Positions 17,982 through 28,120 of a stretch of 64,000 nucleotides of DNA are shown here, piece by piece. The notes under the pieces were generated by a model. That model was not told the origin of the DNA, made no database searches, and saw only the letters and a list, made by a program, of their open reading frames with translations. Source of the stretch: UBA4416 sp964541155 (GTDB lineage Bacteria > Bacteroidota > Bacteroidia > B-17B0 > Aurantibacillaceae); NCBI GenBank assembly GCA_964541155.1, contig CAZIPC010000006.1, positions 62,001 to 126,000 on the forward strand, given 5' to 3'. Position numbers and translations under genes: made by a program. Every line of letters begins with the position of its first letter. The first letter of the stretch is position 1.

Positions 17982-19082
17982 ATGGCTTTAAAATGTGGAA
18001 TTGTTGGGTTACCAAATGTAGGAAAATCAACCTTGTTTAATTGTTTAAGTAATGCAAAAGCACAGGCGGCAAATTTTCCGTTTTGTACAATTGAACCTAA
18101 TGTAGGTGTTATAACTGTTCCCGATGAACGATTAAATAAATTAGCAGAACTGGTAAAACCTCAAGCAATTCAACCAACAACAGTTGAAATTGTTGATATT
18201 GCCGGATTAGTAAAAGGTGCAAGTAAGGGAGAGGGTTTAGGAAATAAATTTTTAGCGAATATTCGCGAATGCAACGCTATACTTCATGTATTGCGTTGTT
18301 TTGATGACGATAATGTTATTCATGTAGATGGAAATGTTAATCCCGTTCGTGATAAAGAAATTATTGATACTGAATTGCAATTAAAAGATTTAGAATCGGT
18401 AGATGCTAAATTGAAAAAATTTGAAAAAGCTGCAAAAACAGGAAATGATAAAGAAGCTGTAAAAACCTACAACACTCTTATAAGAATTAAAGAAACTTTA
18501 GAAAGTGGTAAATCTGCTCGCGCATGTGCTTTAGAAGAAAATGAGTTGCCTTATATAGAAGATTTACACATGTTAACTATAAAACCGGTTATGTATGTGT
18601 GTAATGTAGATGAGGCTTCTGCTAAAACAGGCAATAAACATGTAGATGCAGTTAGAGAGGCTGTAAAAGATGAAAATGCAGAAATCTTAGTCATTACAGC
18701 TCAAATGGAAAGTGAGATTTCTTCTTTAGAAACATATGAAGAAAAACAAATGTTTTTAGCTGAGATGGGATTAGATGAACCAGGTGTAAATAAATTAATT
18801 AAACAAGCTTATAGTTTATTAAAACTACAAACTTATTTTACTGCAGGGGTAAAAGAGGTTAGAGCTTGGACAATTGAAAAAGGAATGACAGCACCTCAAG
18901 CCGCAGGAGTTATTCATACCGATTTTGAAAAAGGATTTATTAGAGCTGAAGTAATTGCTTATAATGATTATGTAACTTATGGGTCTGAAAACGCATGTAA
19001 AGAAGTTGGAAAATTAAGAGTAGAGGGCAAAGAATATGTGGTAGCTGATGGAGATATCATGCACTTTCGTTTTAACGTTTAA
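17982..19082 (+). CDS. ychF: Redox-regulated ATPase YchF (Obg-HflX family)
   Basis: 366 residues, full length. G1 GLPNVGKSTLFNCLS, the N(Y/F)PF block AANFPFCTIEPNVG, G3 DIAGLVKGASKGEGLG and the G4 position NVDE (in place of NKxD, the YchF hallmark that favours ATP over GTP) are present. The C-terminal TGS domain ends with RVEGKEYVVADGDIMHFRFNV. YchF binds ribosomes and the proteasome/stress machinery in other organisms and affects catalase activity in E. coli. Followed after 14 bases by an AIM24-like gene. Confidence 0.96.
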   Translation: MALKCGIVGLPNVGKSTLFNCLSNAKAQAANFPFCTIEPNVGVITVPDERLNKLAELVKPQAIQPTTVEIVDIAGLVKGASKGEGLGNKFLANIRECNAILHVLRCFDDDNVIHVDGNVNPVRDKEIIDTELQLKDLESVDAKLKKFEKAAKTGNDKEAVKTYNTLIRIKETLESGKSARACALEENELPYIEDLHMLTIKPVMYVCNVDEASAKTGNKHVDAVREAVKDENAEILVITAQMESEISSLETYEEKQMFLAEMGLDEPGVNKLIKQAYSLLKLQTYFTAGVKEVRAWTIEKGMTAPQAAGVIHTDFEKGFIRAEVIAYNDYVTYGSENACKEVGKLRVEGKEYVVADGDIMHFRFNV

Positions 19083-19096
19083 TTAAAAATTTAAAA

Positions 19097-19879
19097 ATGA
19101 ATAATCACGAGGTTGATTTTAAATTATTTGGTGAAGAAATGCAATGTGTGGAGATAGAATTAGATCCACACGAAGCTGTTATTGCTGAACCAGGAAGTTT
19201 TATGATGATGACAGAAGGTATTCAGATGGAAACATTATTTGGTGATGGAAATGAATCTGGATTTATGAATAAATTATTTTCTGCAGGTAAGCGTTTGTTA
19301 ACTGGCGAAAATTTATTTATGACAGTATACACTAATACTTCGCAACAAAAACGCCAAGTAACTTTTGCAGCACCCTACACGGGTAAAATTATTCCAATGG
19401 ATTTGGCTCGTTTAGGAAATAAAATAATTTGTCAAAAAGATAGTTTTTTATGCGCTGCTAAAGGTGTTTCAGTAGGTATAGAGTTTCAAAAAAAACTTGG
19501 TACAGGGTTGTTTGGAGGCGAGGGTTTTATTATGCAAAAGCTAGAGGGCGACGGCTATGCATTTGTTCATAGTGGCGGGCACGTTATAGAAAAACATTTA
19601 CAAATAGGAGAAATATTAAAAGTAGATACAGGCTGTATTGTAGCATTTACAAGTGACATTGATTATGATATTCAATTTGTGGGAGGAATTAAAAATACAA
19701 TGTTTGGAGGCGAAGGCATTTTTTACGCTACTTTAAAAGGGCCTGGTAAAGTTTGGATACAAACTTTACCAATTAGTAGATTGGCAGGAAGAATCTTGTC
19801 TTATGGTTCAGGATCTAGAAAAGAAGAAGGTAGTATTTTAGGTGGTTTAGGAAATTTATTTGATGGCGACGGAATATAA
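19097..19879 (+). CDS. TIGR00266/AIM24 family protein
   Basis: 260 residues. Matches the TIGR00266 family by LDPHEAVIAEPGSFMMM, the glycine-rich GLFGGEGFIMQKLEGDG and the second copy FGGEGIFYATLKGPG, plus IQTLPISRLAGRI. The family has a double-stranded beta-helix-like fold; the yeast relative AIM24 is a mitochondrial membrane protein. No enzyme activity is known to me. Probably co-transcribed with ychF. Confidence 0.88.
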   Translation: MNNHEVDFKLFGEEMQCVEIELDPHEAVIAEPGSFMMMTEGIQMETLFGDGNESGFMNKLFSAGKRLLTGENLFMTVYTNTSQQKRQVTFAAPYTGKIIPMDLARLGNKIICQKDSFLCAAKGVSVGIEFQKKLGTGLFGGEGFIMQKLEGDGYAFVHSGGHVIEKHLQIGEILKVDTGCIVAFTSDIDYDIQFVGGIKNTMFGGEGIFYATLKGPGKVWIQTLPISRLAGRILSYGSGSRKEEGSILGGLGNLFDGDGI

Positions 19880-19969
19880 AATAATGACAGTGTCTTAATT
19901 AGTTATTAAAATAATAACAAATTGTACTTAAAATAAATTAATATTAATCATTAAAAATTGATTAAAAAA

Positions 19970-21838
19970 ATGGCAAAAGAAATAGCAAGTTATAACGAAG
20001 ATAGCATCAAATCTCTTGATTGGAAAGAACATATTCGCATGCGTCCAGGGATGTATATAGGAAAACTTGGTGATGGCTCTGCTTTTGATGATGGAATTTA
20101 CGTTTTAATTAAAGAGGTGATGGATAACTCAATTGATGAGTTTATGATGGGAGCTGGTAAAAAAATAGAAGTGGCGGTTAAAGATGGAGCTGTATCAATT
20201 AGAGATTATGGTAGAGGAATTCCTTTAGGAAAAGTGGTTGAAGTTGTATCTAAGATAAATACAGGAGGAAAGTATGATAGCGATGCTTTTAAAAAATCAA
20301 TTGGATTAAATGGAGTTGGTACAAAAGCTGTAAATGCACTGTCAATTAGTTTTAGAGTTACAGCATTTAGAGATGGACAATCTAAAACAGCTGATTTTTC
20401 TTGTGGAAATTTAGTAAAAGAATCAAAACTCGAAAAAACAACAGAAGCAAATGGTACATACGTTGAATTTAAACCAGATGATACCATTTTTAAAAAATAC
20501 CATTATGTGCATGAATACATTGATAAAATGCTCTGGAATTATGCATTTTTAAATACTGGATTAACATTAACATTTAACGGTCAAGTTTATAAATCAGATA
20601 ATGGTTTAAAAGATTTATTAGAAAAAAATATTACCGGAGAAATATTATATCCTATTGTTCATTTAAAAGGCGATGATATTGAATTAGCAATGACGCATAG
20701 TAATGAACATTATTCAGAAGAATATTATTCCTATGTTAATGGTCAGTATACTACCCAAGGAGGTACACATCAAGCTGCTTTTAGAGAAGCCGTTGTTAAA
20801 ACCATTAGAGAATTTTATAAAAAAGATTTTGATCCAGCTGATGTACGTAAATCAATTATAGCAGCCATCTCTGTAAGAGTGCAAGAGCCAGTATTTGAAT
20901 CTCAAACTAAAACAAAATTAGGATCTCAAGAAATTGCTCCTGGTGGTCAAACTATGCGATCTTTTGTTAATGATTTTATCAAACAACATTTAGATAATTA
21001 TTTACATAAAAATCCAGAAACCGCCAGAGCCATTGAAGCTAAAATTATAGCCAATGAACGTGAACGTAAAGAATTATCTGGTATTCAAAAATTAGCTAGA
21101 GAACGAGCAAAAAAATCAAATTTACACAACAAAAAATTGCGTGATTGTAGAATTCATCTTGACGACGCGAAAAACCCTCGATCAGTAGAAACCACATTAT
21201 TTATTTGTGAGGGGGATTCTGCAAGCGGTTCTATTACAAAAACACGTGATGTAAATACTCAAGCCGTATTTAGCTTAAAAGGAAAACCTTTAAATTCTTT
21301 TGGTTTGGGAAAAAAGATTGTTTATGAAAATGAAGAATTTAATTTGTTACAAGCGGCATTAAATATTGAAGATAGCTTGGAAGATTTAAGGTATAATAAT
21401 GTTGTTATTGCTACAGATGCTGATGTAGATGGTATGCATATTCGTTTATTATTGTTAACTTTTTTTCTGCAATTTTTTCCTGATTTAGTTAAAAATGGTC
21501 ATGTATATATTTTGCAAACACCTTTATTTAGAGTTCGTAATAAAAAAGAAACAGCTTATTGTTATAGTGATGAAGAACGAAAAGCAGCAATAGCAAAATT
21601 AGGGCCTAAGCCAGAAATTACTCGATTTAAGGGATTAGGAGAAATTTCTCCAGATGAATTTAAGCATTTTATAGGTAAGGATATTCGTTTAGAGCCTGTT
21701 TTATTAGACCAACAAGCATCTATTCAACAACTATTAAGTTATTATATGGGTAAAAATACACAAGATAGACAAGAATTTATTATTGATAATTTACGCATAG
21801 AAATTGATGTTGAAGAAGAACTAGTAAAAATTGTTTAA
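19970..21838 (+). CDS. parE: DNA topoisomerase IV subunit B (type IIA)
   Basis: 622 residues. GHKL ATPase: IKEVMDNSIDEFMMG (Glu and Asn of the ATP site), DYGRGIPLG, and GLNGVGTKAVNALS. TOPRIM: FICEGDSASGSITK and ATDADVDGMHIR supply the acidic metal ligands, and KGLGEISPDEF follows. The domain order and length fit ParE rather than a full-size GyrB. ATG at 19970 is preferred to a TTG at 19958. ParC is encoded 3.6 kb downstream on the same strand, with three envelope genes between them. Confidence 0.93.
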   Translation: MAKEIASYNEDSIKSLDWKEHIRMRPGMYIGKLGDGSAFDDGIYVLIKEVMDNSIDEFMMGAGKKIEVAVKDGAVSIRDYGRGIPLGKVVEVVSKINTGGKYDSDAFKKSIGLNGVGTKAVNALSISFRVTAFRDGQSKTADFSCGNLVKESKLEKTTEANGTYVEFKPDDTIFKKYHYVHEYIDKMLWNYAFLNTGLTLTFNGQVYKSDNGLKDLLEKNITGEILYPIVHLKGDDIELAMTHSNEHYSEEYYSYVNGQYTTQGGTHQAAFREAVVKTIREFYKKDFDPADVRKSIIAAISVRVQEPVFESQTKTKLGSQEIAPGGQTMRSFVNDFIKQHLDNYLHKNPETARAIEAKIIANERERKELSGIQKLARERAKKSNLHNKKLRDCRIHLDDAKNPRSVETTLFICEGDSASGSITKTRDVNTQAVFSLKGKPLNSFGLGKKIVYENEEFNLLQAALNIEDSLEDLRYNNVVIATDADVDGMHIRLLLLTFFLQFFPDLVKNGHVYILQTPLFRVRNKKETAYCYSDEERKAAIAKLGPKPEITRFKGLGEISPDEFKHFIGKDIRLEPVLLDQQASIQQLLSYYMGKNTQDRQEFIIDNLRIEIDVEEELVKIV

Positions 21839-21901
21839 TTTTCTTAAATTTAAAAATTGAGACTATTTTTTTAATAATATTATAATCTAAAAAATAAAAA
21901 C

Positions 21902-22480
21902 ATGAAAACAATTAAACTTTTAGCAATACCAGCAATTGCTTTATTATTAGCAACAAGCTGTAAATCAAAAAAAGCATTACCTGTTCAAAAAGATACGGGT
22001 GCGGTTGAAATTTCTGTTCCATTTAGTGGAAAAGAATTTCGTAGTGATGAAAATTATTTTAGAGCAAAACAATTAGGTAAATCACCTGATTTAGCAACTG
22101 CAAAAAAAATAGCTTTTCAAAATGCTAGAGCAGAAATGGCTGGAAACATTCAAGCTACAATTAAAAGAGTAACAGATCAATATACTAATCAAAGAACAGT
22201 GGGTTCAACTCAAGAGTTTGAAAATAAATTCGAAGAACTAGCTCGTGAAGTTGTAAATATGCAATTATCTAATGTTAAAGAAATAGGTGAAAAAATCTTT
22301 AAAGAAACAGATGGTTCGTATACTTACTGGATGGCAATTGAAGCTGGTAAAAAGGAAGTGTTTGATAAGATTGATCAAAAAATATCTAATGATGCAAAAT
22401 TGAAATTAGATTATGATAAACAAAAATTTCAACAAATTTTTGATGCAGAAATGAAGAAAATGGCCGAAGAAGGTCACTAA
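21902..22480 (+). CDS. LPP20-like lipoprotein
   Basis: 192 residues. Signal peptide with lipobox LLLATSC (Cys at about 20), so lipid-anchored. The mature part holds an LPP20-type segment: FRAKQLGKSPDLATAKKIAFQNAR followed by a helix with Thr/Gln-rich surface and an EAGKKEVFDKI end. LPP20/FlgP-like proteins are outer-membrane lipoproteins of unclear role. Followed at once by a strong terminator, so it is probably expressed separately from the next two genes. Confidence 0.75.
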   Translation: MKTIKLLAIPAIALLLATSCKSKKALPVQKDTGAVEISVPFSGKEFRSDENYFRAKQLGKSPDLATAKKIAFQNARAEMAGNIQATIKRVTDQYTNQRTVGSTQEFENKFEELAREVVNMQLSNVKEIGEKIFKETDGSYTYWMAIEAGKKEVFDKIDQKISNDAKLKLDYDKQKFQQIFDAEMKKMAEEGH

Positions 22481-22493
22481 TTAATCCAATACT

Positions 22494-22529
22494 ATCAAAG
22501 AGCATCTATAAGATGCTCTTTGATTTTTA
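22494..22529 (+). terminator. Intrinsic terminator after the LPP20-like lipoprotein
   Basis: ATCAAAGAGCATCT, loop ATA, AGATGCTCTTTGAT: a perfect 14-base stem followed by TTTTT. It lies only 8 bases before the next ATG at 22537. Confidence 0.9.
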
Positions 22530-22536
22530 AATTAAA

Positions 22537-23916
22537 ATGATAAAAAAAATAATCATAATTTTTATTGCCATTTGTAGTACTTTACTTGTTTCTTGCTCTG
22601 GTTCTAAAAAATATTTTAAAGCTGCTGAAAAACTCGAAAAGCAAGGCTTAGTTAGTGAGGCAGCTGAATATTACTATGAATCTTTGGAAAGAAAAAGAAC
22701 CAACACAAATGCTCGAATAAAGTTAAAAGACGTTGGACAAAAACATATAAATAATTTGTCTTCAGCATTTTTTAGAGAATATAATACACAGCAATATGAA
22801 AAATCAATAGAAACATTTGATAAACTAAAGTCATTTGTTTCAAAAACGGCCATTTTAAATATTGATCTGTTTTACCCTCAAACATACCAAGAGGATTATA
22901 ATAAAGCACTCGATTATTATTTAAATAAAAATTATATAGAAGTTGTTAATCTTGTTAATCAAAATAATTTTGAACTTGCATTATCTTTTATTTCAAAAAT
23001 AAAAAAATATGATTCTTCATATAAAAAAATTAAAGAATTAGAAATCACAGCAACTTGTGAACCCTTGTATCTTAAAGCGTTAAGAGCAATGGAAAATAAA
23101 GATTATTCCAATGCTAAAATAAACTTAGGGATGTTAAATACAATTTCTGTAAATTATAAAGATGCTAAAGAATTATTAGATTTAACTAGTGATCTTCTTA
23201 AAAAAAGTTACATGATATTTAAGTCAAATAATAATTCAGATAAAGATATTGAAGAAAAATTATACAATAGTTTTTTAGATTATTCATATCAAAATTCCAG
23301 TAAAATAAAAATAATAAACAATACGCCATTTCTTTATATGCCCGATGCTAGTGATATTTTAAATCCAGGAAATACAGATTTAATACAAGCTATTAGAAAA
23401 GCAACAGGAGCTGATTTGTTTTACGTGTTTGATGTTTCAAATAAAAGAGAATTAGATAATTATCCAGTAAAAACAGCATCTACATGTTTTGAAAAATTTA
23501 TAGTTAAAAAGGATACCGTATTTGTTACTCAATATCAAGCTATGCCTTATAATAGAATAACAGCATCACGTTCTTATTCATATGATTTTAGATATAAATT
23601 AATTGATGCTATTTCAAATCAAGTCATTAGCTCTCGAAATGAAACATGCATATCTTCTGATAACATTGATTATTATGAGTTTGGAAAATATCCACGTTTA
23701 ATGAATGGATTTTTAAATCCAACATATAATTTAAATAACTATTTTCCTTATAACCCACTTTCAACTCCTCCAATAAACCAGTATAACCCTATAAATTGGA
23801 GAAACGGATTTAATAATCGAAAAGAATTAAAACCATTTACTTCTCTTAGACAGGATGTTGATAATAAAGCAATTTCTATTTTTAGTAACACGTTGTCTGG
23901 ATTTATAATTAAATAA
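22537..23916 (+). CDS. Lipoprotein with TPR-like helical repeats, function unknown
   Basis: 459 residues. Signal peptide and lipobox LLVSCSG (Cys about 20). Residues about 25-220 are helical with TPR-like periodicity (AAEKLEKQGLVSEAAEYYYESLERK; further copies NKALDYYLNKNYIEVVN and LKALRAMENKDYSNAKINL). The C-terminal half (about 260-400) is beta-rich with ATGADLFYVFDVSNK and SYSYDFRYKLIDAISNQVIS, which looks like the nucleotide-binding-like fold of CsgG/LpoB-type lipoproteins; that is a weak inference. I do not recognise the protein. Its stop is adjacent to the next ATG. Confidence 0.7.
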   Translation: MIKKIIIIFIAICSTLLVSCSGSKKYFKAAEKLEKQGLVSEAAEYYYESLERKRTNTNARIKLKDVGQKHINNLSSAFFREYNTQQYEKSIETFDKLKSFVSKTAILNIDLFYPQTYQEDYNKALDYYLNKNYIEVVNLVNQNNFELALSFISKIKKYDSSYKKIKELEITATCEPLYLKALRAMENKDYSNAKINLGMLNTISVNYKDAKELLDLTSDLLKKSYMIFKSNNNSDKDIEEKLYNSFLDYSYQNSSKIKIINNTPFLYMPDASDILNPGNTDLIQAIRKATGADLFYVFDVSNKRELDNYPVKTASTCFEKFIVKKDTVFVTQYQAMPYNRITASRSYSYDFRYKLIDAISNQVISSRNETCISSDNIDYYEFGKYPRLMNGFLNPTYNLNNYFPYNPLSTPPINQYNPINWRNGFNNRKELKPFTSLRQDVDNKAISIFSNTLSGFIIK

Positions 23917-25308
23917 ATGAAAATCAAAATAATTATATATTTAAAATTATTAATGCTAAGTACACTTTTTGTGTTTTCACAAGAAGTGGTAGAAGTTGCA
24001 GCTCCAAGTTGGGTAAATAAACGCCCAGTTAATAATTTTAAATATATAGGGATAGGTTTTTGTGAAAAAAATTCAGGAACTAACTATCAAAATGAAGCTA
24101 AAAAAAATGCATTATTCGATTTATCTTCAGAAATTAAAGTAGATATTTCTACAAATTCATTATTGTATTCTGTTCAGAATAATAGTCAATACAATCAAAA
24201 CTTTAATTCATTAATAAAATTAACTAACACAGATAATATAGAAGGATACAAATTAATAGACACATACGATAATGGTAAACAATATTGGGTATATTATGAA
24301 TTAGATAAACAGGAATATGAAAATCAAAAATTAAGAAAAAAACAAAATATAATTGATAAGGCAGTTAACCTAATAAATTTATCGTTTATTGATGAGAAAG
24401 AGGGCAATTTTACTGGGTGTTTAAAAAAACGAATACAAGCATTTGGAATTCTTAGCCCATATTTAAATGAAGATTTAAAATTTGAGGCTTTAAATGGAGT
24501 TAATACTATTTTTATTTTATCAAATCTTATACAAAAACAACTGCAATCAATTTCAGTTTTGAGAAATAAAATATCACCAATAATAAAGCCATATCAGGCC
24601 ACATATAAACCATTAACCTATAAAATAGTTATAAAAAATAAAAATCCACTACCGGATTTTCCATTCATAATAAAATCTGATAATGAAAACATTAGTATCA
24701 CAGAATCGGGATCTACTAATTCTAATGGAGATGTTGAAATTGTTACTAAATACGTAAAACCACTAAATCAGGAGGTGTATTTCACTTTAAATCCAGATAT
24801 TGATAAATTAATGAATAGTGATAGTATTAGTAAATTATCTTCGGTGTTATTAAAACAATTTGTAGAAACTCCTCAATTAAAAGCTTTTGCAACTATTAAT
24901 CCAATTTCTATATTTATTAATTGTATTGAAAAAAATGGCTCTAAACTCAATGATCAAAAAATAATAGAGCCTATTATTAGTTCTAAATTTTCGGGTTCAG
25001 AAGTTAAAATAGTTGAAGCTAAAGAACAAGCAGATTTTGTGATTGATGCAGAATCGTTTACTCAAAAAGATATAAGTTCAGATATCTTAAATTTGAATTA
25101 TAATATTCAATTAGCCTATTTAAAAATAAAATTAACAGTAAGAAATACAATAACAAAAGAATTAGTTTTTAATACAGAACTGACTGATATTTATGGCTAC
25201 GGTAATTCCATTGAAATGGCCGGTTTAAATGCCTATCAATCGGATAGATTAAAAACAAAATTAAATGAAGCATTGTTTTTTTTAAAAAGAAAAATAATTG
25301 TGTATTAA
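23917..25308 (+). CDS. Secreted protein with N-terminal LPP20 domain, function unknown
   Basis: 463 residues. Signal peptide (LKLLMLSTLFVFSQ, cleavage after SQ) with no lipobox. Residues about 25-130 match the LPP20 pattern: APSWVNKRP, YIGIGFCEKNSG, EAKKNALFDLSSEIKV, and a terminal KQYWVYYELDKQEYENQ. The middle is Ig-like (PLTYKIVIKNKNPLPDFPF) and the end (about 330-463) resembles a CsgG/TolB-N-like module. Immediately follows the previous lipoprotein (no gap), so the two are co-translated and probably form an envelope complex. Confidence 0.7.
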   Translation: MKIKIIIYLKLLMLSTLFVFSQEVVEVAAPSWVNKRPVNNFKYIGIGFCEKNSGTNYQNEAKKNALFDLSSEIKVDISTNSLLYSVQNNSQYNQNFNSLIKLTNTDNIEGYKLIDTYDNGKQYWVYYELDKQEYENQKLRKKQNIIDKAVNLINLSFIDEKEGNFTGCLKKRIQAFGILSPYLNEDLKFEALNGVNTIFILSNLIQKQLQSISVLRNKISPIIKPYQATYKPLTYKIVIKNKNPLPDFPFIIKSDNENISITESGSTNSNGDVEIVTKYVKPLNQEVYFTLNPDIDKLMNSDSISKLSSVLLKQFVETPQLKAFATINPISIFINCIEKNGSKLNDQKIIEPIISSKFSGSEVKIVEAKEQADFVIDAESFTQKDISSDILNLNYNIQLAYLKIKLTVRNTITKELVFNTELTDIYGYGNSIEMAGLNAYQSDRLKTKLNEALFFLKRKIIVY

Positions 25309-25372
25309 TAAAAATAATTAGTAATGATGTGTAATTAGTAAATATAAAATGTAACTTAAAATGATATAAAAA

Positions 25373-25395
25373 AAATATCTTGTTTTAAGATATTT
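25373..25395. terminator. Weak AT-rich hairpin before parC
   Basis: AAATATCTT, loop GTTTT, AAGATATTT: nine-base stem in the gap between the LPP20-domain gene and parC. It may end the upstream transcript; the stem is AT-only except for one G-C pair, so confidence is low. Confidence 0.35.
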
Positions 25396-25430
25396 ATGAA
25401 AGACACTTTAATGTAATATATAAAAATAAA

Positions 25431-28052
25431 ATGGAAGAAAATACAACAAGTAATCATGAAGAATTGGGAACCGTTAAACATGTATCTGGCATGTTTAAAA
25501 ATTGGTTTATTGATTACGCCTCTTATGTAATTTTAGAACGTGCTGTGCCAGCGATGGAAGATGGTTTAAAACCAGTTCAACGTCGTATATTACACAGTAT
25601 GTGGGAACTAGAAGATGGACGCTACAATAAAGTAGCAAATCTTATAGGTAACACAATGAAATACCATCCACATGGAGACGCCAGTATTGGAGATGCTTTG
25701 GTAGCAATGGGTCAAAAAGACTTGTTAATTGATTGCCAAGGAAATTGGGGAAATATTTTAACTGGAGATAGCGCCGCAGCGCCACGTTACATAGAAGCAA
25801 GATTGTCTAAATTTGGTCAAGAAGTAATTTTTAATCCCAAAACAACTAATTGGGGATTAAGTTATGATGGTAGAAATAAAGAACCGATTACACTTCCTGT
25901 TAAATTTCCTTTAGTTTTAGCACAAGGGGTTGAGGGAATTGCAGTTGGGTTGGCAACTAAAATTTTACCTCATAATTTTAATGAGCTCATTGATGCTTCA
26001 ATTCAAATTTTACGTGGCCGAAAAGCTGTTATTTTTCCTGATTTTATAACTGGAGGAATTGCAGATTTTAGTGATTATAAAGACGGATTAAGAGGAGGTA
26101 AAATAAAAATTAGAGCACGAGTAAAAGAATTAAATTCAAAAACACTAATTATTTCTGAAATTCCTTTTGGTACAACAACAGGCTCATTAATAGATTCTAT
26201 TTTAGCCGCTAACGATAAAGGAAAAATAAAAATAAAAAAAGTAGAAGATAATACTTCTGAAAATGTAGAAATATTAATACACCTACAACCTGGTATATCT
26301 CCTGATAAAACAATCGATGCTCTTTATGCTTTCACTAATTGTGAAATTAGTATATCGCCAAATGCATGTATTATTGAAAATGAAAAACCACGTTTTATTG
26401 GCGTAAGCGAAATTTTAAAAATTTCTACGCAACAAACATTAGCATTATTAAAACGTGAATTAGAAATTGAAAAAGCTGAACTAGAAGAAAAATGGCATTT
26501 TTCATCACTCGAAAAAATATTTATTAAAGAAGAAATGTACATCGACTTTAAAAAATATTCTAATAGAGAAACATTATATGAGTATTTATATGATCGTTTT
26601 AAACCTCATCGTAAAAAATTAATAAGAGAGATTATAGATGAAGATTTACAACGTCTAACTCAAATTCCAATGATTCGTATTACTCGCTTTGATACTATTA
26701 AGGCAGAAGAATATATGAAGGAATTAGATGCAAAAATTGAAACCGTAAAAAGTCATTTGGCAAATTTAATTGACTATGCAGTTGAATATTTTAAAAATCT
26801 AAAGAAAAAATACGGAGTAGGAAGAGAACGTAAAACAGAAACCAAAGAATTAGAAACCATTGTTGCTACAGAAGTAATTATGGCTAATGAAAAATTATAC
26901 GTAAACCGCTCAGAAGGATTTGCGGGAAAGAGTTTAAAGAAAGACGAATTTGTTTGCGATTGTTCCGATTTAGATGATATTATTGCATTTACTAAAGATG
27001 GTAAAATGAAAGTGTTTAAAGTATCTGATAAAGTATTTATAGGAAAAGATATAATTTATATTGCCATTTTTAGAAAAAATGATGAAAGAACTACCTATAA
27101 TATGATTTACACAGATGGTCCTAAAGGTGTTACATTTATTAAACGATTTAATGTTACAGGTGTTACTCGAGAAAAAGAATATGACTTAACAAAAGGTACA
27201 GCTAACTCATTAGTGCATTGGTTTACAATAAATCCTAATGGCGAAGCCGAAAAAGTACAAGTTATTTTAAAACCTGTTGCTGGACTTCGTAAAACAGAAT
27301 TAGATATAGATTTTGCTGAAATTCCAGTAAAAGGTAGAGCTTCAACAGGAAATATCGTTACTAAGTATGCTGTTAAAAAAGTATTATTAAAAACAAAAGG
27401 TGCATCAACACTTGCAGCCGAAGATTATTGGTTTAATGATGCTGTGCATCGATTAAACAAAGAAAATAAAGGCACGTATTTAGGTAAGTTTGCAGGAGAT
27501 GATAAAATTTTAACTGTAACCAGTAAAGGCTTCTACAAGTTATATACATACGATGTCTTAAATCATTTTGATGATGACATTGTGCTAATAGAAAAATACT
27601 ATCCAGAACAAGTTTTATCATGTATTTACTATGATGGAGAAAGTAAATCATATATTACAAAGCGTTTTATTCCCGAAAACACATCTGCTAAAACATTAAT
27701 TATTACCGAAAATGAAAATTCTAGAATAGAATTAATTACCTCACAGATATTACCTATTGTAGACATAAAGTTTAATAAAGAAAAAGATAAAATAATACCT
27801 GATGAAGCAGTTAATTTAGTTGATTTTGCACCAATGGTAAATATGAAAGCTAAGGGAAAAAAATTAACCTCTTATAAAGTAAAAGAAATCAATTTAAGAG
27901 TATCTGAAGAAATAATAACAGACGATAATGATGATGATGAAAGTATTGGAGATAATGGATTGTCTCCAATGGAATTACATAGAAGAGCGATGGAAAAATT
28001 AAACGCAGATAATTTTAAAGGAAAAGACGGACAAATTAATTTTGAGTTTTAA
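25431..28052 (+). CDS. parC: DNA topoisomerase IV subunit A (type IIA)
   Basis: 873 residues. The breakage-reunion domain includes RAVPAMEDGLKPVQRRIL, the quinolone region YHPHGDASIGDALV and the active-site Tyr in DSAAAPRYIEARLS. The beta-propeller C-terminal region (from about residue 490) is divergent and ends in an acidic tail (DDNDDDES). No GyrA-box is visible, in keeping with topoisomerase IV rather than gyrase. Works with ParE encoded at 19970-21838. Confidence 0.92.
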   Translation: MEENTTSNHEELGTVKHVSGMFKNWFIDYASYVILERAVPAMEDGLKPVQRRILHSMWELEDGRYNKVANLIGNTMKYHPHGDASIGDALVAMGQKDLLIDCQGNWGNILTGDSAAAPRYIEARLSKFGQEVIFNPKTTNWGLSYDGRNKEPITLPVKFPLVLAQGVEGIAVGLATKILPHNFNELIDASIQILRGRKAVIFPDFITGGIADFSDYKDGLRGGKIKIRARVKELNSKTLIISEIPFGTTTGSLIDSILAANDKGKIKIKKVEDNTSENVEILIHLQPGISPDKTIDALYAFTNCEISISPNACIIENEKPRFIGVSEILKISTQQTLALLKRELEIEKAELEEKWHFSSLEKIFIKEEMYIDFKKYSNRETLYEYLYDRFKPHRKKLIREIIDEDLQRLTQIPMIRITRFDTIKAEEYMKELDAKIETVKSHLANLIDYAVEYFKNLKKKYGVGRERKTETKELETIVATEVIMANEKLYVNRSEGFAGKSLKKDEFVCDCSDLDDIIAFTKDGKMKVFKVSDKVFIGKDIIYIAIFRKNDERTTYNMIYTDGPKGVTFIKRFNVTGVTREKEYDLTKGTANSLVHWFTINPNGEAEKVQVILKPVAGLRKTELDIDFAEIPVKGRASTGNIVTKYAVKKVLLKTKGASTLAAEDYWFNDAVHRLNKENKGTYLGKFAGDDKILTVTSKGFYKLYTYDVLNHFDDDIVLIEKYYPEQVLSCIYYDGESKSYITKRFIPENTSAKTLIITENENSRIELITSQILPIVDIKFNKEKDKIIPDEAVNLVDFAPMVNMKAKGKKLTSYKVKEINLRVSEEIITDDNDDDESIGDNGLSPMELHRRAMEKLNADNFKGKDGQINFEF

Positions 28053-28120
28053 CTCATAACAGTATTTGGATATAGTTAGGTAATTTAAACATTACGTAGT
28101 TTTATTCAGATTAAAAAAAT

